Origin: Corynebacterium canis
Lineage (GTDB): Bacteria > Actinomycetota > Actinomycetes > Mycobacteriales > Mycobacteriaceae
Direction of reading: 5' to 3'
Length of the DNA stretch: 64,000 nucleotides
Assembly: GCF_030408595.1 (NCBI RefSeq)
Contig: NZ_CP047080.1
Span: 1,447,247-1,511,246, forward strand
The translations under genes and the position numbers were made by a program. Every line of letters starts with the position of its first letter. The stretch's first letter is position 1. The notes under the pieces were generated by a model. The model was not told the origin of the DNA. It did not search any database and was given only the letters and a program-made list of their open reading frames with translations. Shown here piece after piece: positions 58,612-64,000 of this stretch.

Positions 58612-61600
58612 ATGGAACCGAGCTTGATCACGCGGTACGGCGGCGTGGTACCCCTCGAAGAGCAAGGGGAAAAGGATTCGCGGGTGGTCGCGCTTTCGGC
58701 CAGTTCCCCGGCGCTGTTGGGGGATCGCGTTGTGGTGCGCGTCGTGGATGAAGCGCTGCTGCCCGCGGAGGTCCTTACCCAGGAATTATTGGGGTTAACC
58801 AGCGGATCCTCGCAACCCGTTGGGGCGTCGATTACTCGGGCCGTGGGGTTTCCGGCATGGCCGATGCTCAAGGATCCAGACAATGCGCATCACGCGTTGA
58901 ACCTTGTCGCAGATTTGGAGTGGGCGCGCCGCCTAGCCCGCGGTTCGACGGGAAAAGTCGCGGCGCGGTTCGACGAGCTCGCCCAGGTGCTCGCGCAGTC
59001 GACGCCGCACTTTATCCCCACGCTCTTTGAAGAACTCGCCCGTATCTTCGATAGCGTTGGGAGTTCGCGGTACGCGATTCGGTATTTTGGCAAGGCTCGG
59101 GAATTCGAACGCACTTACGGTTTGGAAATCGATCCGCAGCGGCATCGCGAGGTATTCCTGGAATTCGGGCGCCGCGGTTTGATTAGCGCGAAAGAGCTGG
59201 CACAGGAGGCGGCTAGTTGCGCGCGGCGCTTCGACGATCCCGCCGAGGCGTACGAATACTTCTTTGACCTGAATATTGACCGCATGAAGGCGGGCGGCGC
59301 CCCTTATGTCTATTTGGTGCGGGATTTGATCAAGCTTGGCCGCAATGCCGGCCTTGCGGAGCGAGATATTGCGACGCGCCTGCTCGATGCGGTGATTGAT
59401 ACGCCCGGCATGCGCAAAGCTCCCTTGAAATTCCTTGCCGCATTGGCCACCAAGGCGGGGAGCAAAACCGCGCCTCCCAGCGATCAAGTTATCCGCCTGT
59501 TGCTCCGCATGCCCACGGGTACGGAGCTCGATCAATGGTGCGACGTGGTGTTGAAAACCGGGGTCTTGGATGCGCTGCGGGACCAGCCCCAGCTATTCCG
59601 CGAATGGTTGGGGAATACCTGGAATGATGTCAGCTCGCCCGATGATTATGATCCCCGGCTGCGCGAATGGATCGCGGAGAATTCCGAAATATTGCGCGAT
59701 CAACCGATGCGCGTTTCGTTTAAAAAACTTCACATAGCGTATTTGGCGGAGCTTCAACGCTGCGGTGTGCAATGGGAATGGCTGGATTCGGCCGAGTTTC
59801 GCACGCGTCATTTGTACCAAATACGCGAAAACCATGCGCAGCATGAACCGCCGTGGGATCTTTCGCCACTTTTTCAGGATGCCGAGATTTGCGAGCGGCT
59901 CCTTCATGGGTACAGCGTGGATGAGTTCCTGAGCAGTTTTGCGCATGTATTGCATCAAACCGGCAACGATGACCTCGTGGCGTTCTGTTTGCGCCGCGAA
60001 ATCCAGCACTTGAGCACGACGAAATTAGTGCCCGCATTGCAGCATGTCGACCCGTGGTTGGGGCATATCCGTGGCCTAGATTTGCCGTCCGACCTGCAGG
60101 ATTTTATGGTGTCGATCACCGATATCAATGCCGCTGATGTATTGCGCGATAATCTTCGCGCAGGTTTGCTTACGGAGTTCACGTGGCCCGCGTTGGAACG
60201 CCAAGTGCAATCGTGGCGAAACAGCACAGAAGCGCGTGGGATGAGGGAAATACAGTTCTATCCTTCGTATCCGGGCATCGTTGTGATTTTTAAAAAGCAG
60301 TGCGTTGTTATTGAAGGGGATCAGGTGGTCGCGGAGCGCCGCCTTGATGTCCGACAGAACCTGCACTTCGCGGGCTATTTTGGCGACGAATATGACGTGC
60401 TACAAGTAAGCGAAAGCAATTACAACCCAGTGATTAGTGAATGGTCCAGCGGGGCCTTCGTGGAAACGAAAATCGCGGGGTATTTCTGGCGCGGCATCGG
60501 ATTGCGGTGGAATTCCGTGCCGCTGGCGGGTGGGCGGCTATTGCCTTCTGGGGTGGTCATGCCTGGGCAATCAAGCCTTCACCTGCACGCCTACCAAAAC
60601 GATCTGCGTCAAGTGTTTACCACCAGCGATGGACGCGCGTGGCGTTGCGATGCCGCTGATGTGCCCCAGCGTTTCGCTTGCCACGAGGTCGACCCAGCGA
60701 CGGGCAATACGAAGGAAGCTGGCCTGCCTTCGTATCTGGAAATCTCGGCCGCCGAAGGCTCCGAAACACGGGTGCCGCTTTCGACCGTGCTTGCGGCACC
60801 ACACGCGCCGAGCGATAGCATCGTGGCCCTGCACGAAGGAAATATTGTGTGCGTGGTGTCCGAAAAGCCCGCCGCTTCGCCGGACCCCTTGCGGGCCCGC
60901 TTGCGGCTCGGCGATGGAACCGAATACGCTTGCGATGTTCCGGTAATTGGGGCGGTGCAAGGCGCGGGTGTCACGCTGCTGGTCGACGATACCGGCAAGG
61001 TGTATCTCCCCAACGCCCGGAGCGCGGATGGGCAGCTCGCGTGCGCCCGGGATGGCAGTGGGGCAGTCCACTGGCTGCATCGTTTGCCCTGGTCCATGTG
61101 GGTTAACCTGCGGGTGCGGGATCACGACGCTAGCCGTAAGCTGCGCGAGATCACTTCGGAGGACGCGCAGCGGATCCTCGATGCCTTGGATAATCACCCG
61201 CTCAAGCGCCCCAAGGCCGAACCAAACCCCAATACGCTGACGGATCGATTTACGGTTACGCATTCGAATTGCAAGGTGGATTCCGATGCGATGCGAACCG
61301 TGGCGGAAATCTTGGGAAGTGCGGACCCCGAGCTCTCCGCTAGCGTGGTGCAGCTAGCCATGGAGGTAGCTGCGTTGGCCAAGCGATTTGTTCGAAACCA
61401 CAAGTTCTTGGCGGGCAAACGCAAGCGAGATGAATTAGCGGCGGAGCATGAGGAACAGGCCGCGGCGACCGAGCCCACCAAGCCGGCGGAGGAGCAGCCG
61501 AAGCCGCAGCCCAGTAAAAATTTGGCGGCGCGGGAGTGCGAGCAGCTCGCTAATGCGATCCAAAAACGTCCGGGTGCCCGCGCGAAACGCTGGGTCTGGA

Positions 61601-63276
61601 TGCACATTGTGGGCAATGAGAAGCCGTATTTGATGTGGGCGCAAGGGCCGCTGGTTCCCCCGGAAATGCGGGAATTCATGCGGGAATTCATGCGTTCTGA
61701 GCTGTACCACAATTTGGTCAATGAGCAGTGGCGCCACATCTTTGTAAATTGGCAGCAATTGGCCCGCGTGTACGGCAAATCCCATATGGGCATGATCTTC
61801 CCCGCAACCCCTACTGTCGACGCCGTGTTAGTACAGCGCGGACAAAAGTACATGAAGGCGCTCATTACGGGCACCCCGCCTACAACCATTGCAAATTCGC
61901 CGGTGGTGTCGCATGTGGATATGGCGGAGAAGCTGGGTATTTCGGTTGCGATGTCGCGGGCGGAACTCCAGCGCTGGGTGGACGATCACGAGCAACCGCA
62001 AGAGGTGGATATCGCAGCCTGGTTGGCGGAAATGCAGCCCTATATTGATGCGGTGGTTGAGCATTGCGCGTTGACTCCGCGGGCGGCGAAAGTGCTTCTT
62101 GCTGGTGGTTTTAATCCGAGCGTGGAGAACCTCAAGCTGTATTGGAACGATCGCGATGATTATTATCGGCCCAGCGCGGATAACCAAGGGTTTAGCATTG
62201 GGGATCAGGAGCATTTTAAGGCAGCGTTGAGAAAGCTTTCCCTGACAAAGACGCCGTACCTAAACGCCGTGCGGCAATTGGAGGTATTCCCGCAGGAAAA
62301 GGTCGAGTTGTTGCTTGCCGCCGCATATGACCGAAACTTGGAAGCCGTGACGGCCATTGCCAAGACGCTGCGTCAAGCGAAGGTGCCTATGACCGATGAG
62401 CAGGTTGATCTTTTGCTTGGTTGGTACACGCCGTATTCCGAAAAGTCCTTTGACCTGTTGCTCCGTGCCGCGAACCCATTGCCGGCCAAGGCAACGCTGC
62501 AGTTTGGGATGGGCTATGGCAGGGTGGCCGGCGCGGTTTTGCATTGGGCCACGCATGCGGAAATGAATGATCCATTGCGTGGGTTTTACGCCGACCAATT
62601 GGAGGCGCTGAAGACCATCGAAGATAGCGCGTTGGGTAACGAGCATCTGACAAAGTTGCCTTTACAAGGCAAAATCGTTGAGACCGATTACGATGAGTAC
62701 CCGTGGCTTTCTCCTTCCCATAATGCCGACGCCATTCGGGCAATCAAGGAAGGCGTCTTTGACAACCTGATTGCCTCGTTGCGTCGTCCGGCCGGTCAGC
62801 CCGGTTGTGTGATGGATCCTAGGACCTCGGCGAGCGAAACCGTCGCCGCGGTGCAAGAGCAATTGGGGTTAAGCGAAAACGCTGCCACCTATTTCCTGCA
62901 ATTGTTGTGCCTCGTTGAATGCACGGATCGAAACATTAAGCGATGGAACGCTTGGCGCAAGAAAGAATTCGATCAGGCGCGCGCGGAATTGCTTGCGGCT
63001 GGGCTGGTGGTCGAAGGGAAACGCTCTCGAGCAGGGCGAACGGTGTTCTTCGACGGTATGTGGCTGGAGGCTTCGAATCCCCATATGCCAATGGAAGAAT
63101 GGAAAACCGAGTATTACCTGGTTCGCTACAATCCAAAAGCGTTTTCGGTTGTGCCGTGGTGTCCGCCGATTCTGCCCGCGGAGGAATTGTTTGTTGCGGC
63201 GTGGAAACGTTATTCGTCTGGGGATGTGCCGCGCTATGAGGAATTGACCACGAAGCGGTATCGGAAACGTCGATAA
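58612..63276 (+). CDS. Giant (1554-residue) protein of unknown function in the MoxR/VWA cluster
   Basis: ATG 58612 (MEPSLITRYGGVVPL) has GGAGG at 58596-58600. I recognise no catalytic domain. A short beta-rich N-terminus is followed by a helical region (about 90-540), and a beta-rich stretch (about 544-833; propeller-like repeats are possible but unproven). A charged Pro/Glu linker sits at ~946-972 (TEPTKPAEEQPKPQPSK). A mainly helical C-terminal half ends in a basic tail (TKRYRKRR). Large proteins with a similar C-terminus accompany these clusters in other actinobacteria, as far as I recall. It is probably a scaffold or the substrate/effector of the ATPase; this is inference. Confidence 0.75.
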   Translation: MEPSLITRYGGVVPLEEQGEKDSRVVALSASSPALLGDRVVVRVVDEALLPAEVLTQELLGLTSGSSQPVGASITRAVGFPAWPMLKDPDNAHHALNLVADLEWARRLARGSTGKVAARFDELAQVLAQSTPHFIPTLFEELARIFDSVGSSRYAIRYFGKAREFERTYGLEIDPQRHREVFLEFGRRGLISAKELAQEAASCARRFDDPAEAYEYFFDLNIDRMKAGGAPYVYLVRDLIKLGRNAGLAERDIATRLLDAVIDTPGMRKAPLKFLAALATKAGSKTAPPSDQVIRLLLRMPTGTELDQWCDVVLKTGVLDALRDQPQLFREWLGNTWNDVSSPDDYDPRLREWIAENSEILRDQPMRVSFKKLHIAYLAELQRCGVQWEWLDSAEFRTRHLYQIRENHAQHEPPWDLSPLFQDAEICERLLHGYSVDEFLSSFAHVLHQTGNDDLVAFCLRREIQHLSTTKLVPALQHVDPWLGHIRGLDLPSDLQDFMVSITDINAADVLRDNLRAGLLTEFTWPALERQVQSWRNSTEARGMREIQFYPSYPGIVVIFKKQCVVIEGDQVVAERRLDVRQNLHFAGYFGDEYDVLQVSESNYNPVISEWSSGAFVETKIAGYFWRGIGLRWNSVPLAGGRLLPSGVVMPGQSSLHLHAYQNDLRQVFTTSDGRAWRCDAADVPQRFACHEVDPATGNTKEAGLPSYLEISAAEGSETRVPLSTVLAAPHAPSDSIVALHEGNIVCVVSEKPAASPDPLRARLRLGDGTEYACDVPVIGAVQGAGVTLLVDDTGKVYLPNARSADGQLACARDGSGAVHWLHRLPWSMWVNLRVRDHDASRKLREITSEDAQRILDALDNHPLKRPKAEPNPNTLTDRFTVTHSNCKVDSDAMRTVAEILGSADPELSASVVQLAMEVAALAKRFVRNHKFLAGKRKRDELAAEHEEQAAATEPTKPAEEQPKPQPSKNLAARECEQLANAIQKRPGARAKRWVWMHIVGNEKPYLMWAQGPLVPPEMREFMREFMRSELYHNLVNEQWRHIFVNWQQLARVYGKSHMGMIFPATPTVDAVLVQRGQKYMKALITGTPPTTIANSPVVSHVDMAEKLGISVAMSRAELQRWVDDHEQPQEVDIAAWLAEMQPYIDAVVEHCALTPRAAKVLLAGGFNPSVENLKLYWNDRDDYYRPSADNQGFSIGDQEHFKAALRKLSLTKTPYLNAVRQLEVFPQEKVELLLAAAYDRNLEAVTAIAKTLRQAKVPMTDEQVDLLLGWYTPYSEKSFDLLLRAANPLPAKATLQFGMGYGRVAGAVLHWATHAEMNDPLRGFYADQLEALKTIEDSALGNEHLTKLPLQGKIVETDYDEYPWLSPSHNADAIRAIKEGVFDNLIASLRRPAGQPGCVMDPRTSASETVAAVQEQLGLSENAATYFLQLLCLVECTDRNIKRWNAWRKKEFDQARAELLAAGLVVEGKRSRAGRTVFFDGMWLEASNPHMPMEEWKTEYYLVRYNPKAFSVVPWCPPILPAEELFVAAWKRYSSGDVPRYEELTTKRYRKRR

Positions 63277-63338
63277 TATATGCGAATCTTTCGCCGTTTC
63301 CAGGGATCTATTGAGGGCAAAGAGGTAGCACTTGGCAT

Positions 63339-63359
63339 GTAAAATGTAGGATATTTTAC
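63339..63359. promoter_or_regulatory. Inverted repeat in the gap before the SPFH gene
   Basis: GTAAAAT (63339-63345) and ATTTTAC (63353-63359) form a perfect 7 bp inverted repeat with a 7 bp centre, 65 bp upstream of the SPFH start. The 147 bp gap holds no gene. It may be an operator or promoter element. Confidence 0.35.
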
Positions 63360-63423
63360 GGGACAACTCATGTCTCAGTCATATCCTTCGATGCCTGATT
63401 AAATTCACTTTTTAAGGAGATAG

Positions 63424-64000
63424 ATGCTGTACTTTATTCCAAAGCCGAATGAGGCCCTTTTGGTCTCTGGTGGGCTGCGGCAGCGTCACGGCACGCCATT
63501 TCGTGTGTATATTGGCCGCGGCGTTATCGTGTTGCCGCTGATACACAAGGTGGATCGTCTGCACATTGGCTCGCGTTCGGTTCGGGTGACCGTTGATGCG
63601 CAAACCGCCCAAAACATTTCGCTCCAGGTAGAGGCCACTTTTGTGTATCGGGTTAATCCCGATCAGCAAAGCATCGCCGAGGCGGGATCGCGGTTTTTGG
63701 GCACCACCGATGAGGAAATGAATCGCATCGCCTCGGATGTGTTTTCCGGTGAGGTTCGTTCTTTGGTGGGTGCGCGCAGCGTTGAGGATATTATTTGTGA
63801 TCGCGATTCGCTGAATATGGATGTGCTGACGGCCACGGAGCCGAAATTGCTGGCAATGGGTTTGAAGATTGATAATTTCCAAATCAATGAGATCAGCGAT
63901 CATAACAATCACATCAATAACCTCTCGCAGCCGGAATTGAGCCGCGTTCGGAAACTCGCCGAGGTTTCTGCAGCGCAGGCGGATGCCGAAATTGAAAAGG
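63424..64000 (+). CDS. SPFH/flotillin-like protein (partial, runs off the window)
   Basis: The first 192 residues are present, with AAGGAGA 3 nt before ATG 63424. The N-terminus MLYFIPKPNEALLVSGGLRQ, then VTVDAQTAQNISLQVEATFV and DNFQINEISD form the SPFH (band 7) domain. The helical, Ala/Glu-rich start of a flotillin coiled coil follows (VRKLAEVSAAQADAEIEK). SPFH proteins build membrane-associated rings or cages. No N-terminal transmembrane helix is obvious, as in flotillins. It follows the giant gene on the same strand and may anchor the system to the membrane. Confidence 0.85.
   Translation, partial: MLYFIPKPNEALLVSGGLRQRHGTPFRVYIGRGVIVLPLIHKVDRLHIGSRSVRVTVDAQTAQNISLQVEATFVYRVNPDQQSIAEAGSRFLGTTDEEMNRIASDVFSGEVRSLVGARSVEDIICDRDSLNMDVLTATEPKLLAMGLKIDNFQINEISDHNNHINNLSQPELSRVRKLAEVSAAQADAEIEK

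Overview
The window looks like chromosome from a Corynebacterium or close mycolate-containing relative (Mycobacteriales). This rests on the argCJBDFRGH order downstream of pheST, a 16S-23S-5S operon with no tRNA in the spacer, the tlyA-nadK-recN-steA-steB and xerD-parA-scpA-scpB-rluB-cmk-der synteny blocks, and many genes with a TANNNT -10 box only 6-8 nt before the start codon (leaderless transcription). The species cannot be named from the sequence alone.

Layout. 1-3756: end of a TrmH/SpoU RNA methyltransferase, then pheS-pheT. 3884-5829: thiD and a divergent TetR/HXXEE membrane-protein pair. 5830-14559: complete arginine pathway argC-J-B-D-F-R and argG-H, with a palindromic ARG-box region over the argC promoter. 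14556-16701: a TetR/MFS efflux pair with two near-palindromic operators. 16721-18199: a UPF0434/Trm112-like gene and tyrS. 18301-23848: rRNA promoter, leader, 16S, spacer, 23S, 5S and terminator. 23849-24872: about 1 kb of non-coding DNA full of short direct and inverted repeats. 24873-38116: a VOC protein, an R/D-rich TPR-like protein, a HAD phosphatase, tlyA, nadK, recN, steA, steB/mctB, an ADP-ribose Nudix hydrolase, xerD, parA, scpA, a mercaptopyruvate-type sulfurtransferase and scpB. The pyrG gene that sits between steB and the Nudix gene in relatives is absent. 38253-46260: an insertion between scpB and rluB relative to mycobacteria. It holds a metal ABC transporter behind a DtxR-like box, a 0.9 kb repeat region with two copies of a hairpin element, a POT peptide transporter and bioA-bioD. 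46328-49442: rluB-cmk-der. 49527-51432: a 39-residue minus-strand gene with its own terminator, an RNase H fusion and a SAM methyltransferase.

51577-64000 (runs off the end): the most unusual part. It is one compact plus-strand cluster: a MoxR-type AAA+ ATPase, a 1116-residue protein in which a DUF5682 module and a VWA (MIDAS) module are fused, a SWIM zinc-finger protein, a DUF4132-like protein, a 1554-residue protein of unknown function, and an SPFH/flotillin-like protein cut by the window end. The domain set resembles the uncharacterised E. coli yehL-yehM-yehP-yehQ (plus yehI) genes. MoxR/VWA pairs generally act as ATP-driven remodelling machines, so this is plausibly a multi-protein remodelling or conflict system. 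Its target and function are not evident from the sequence.
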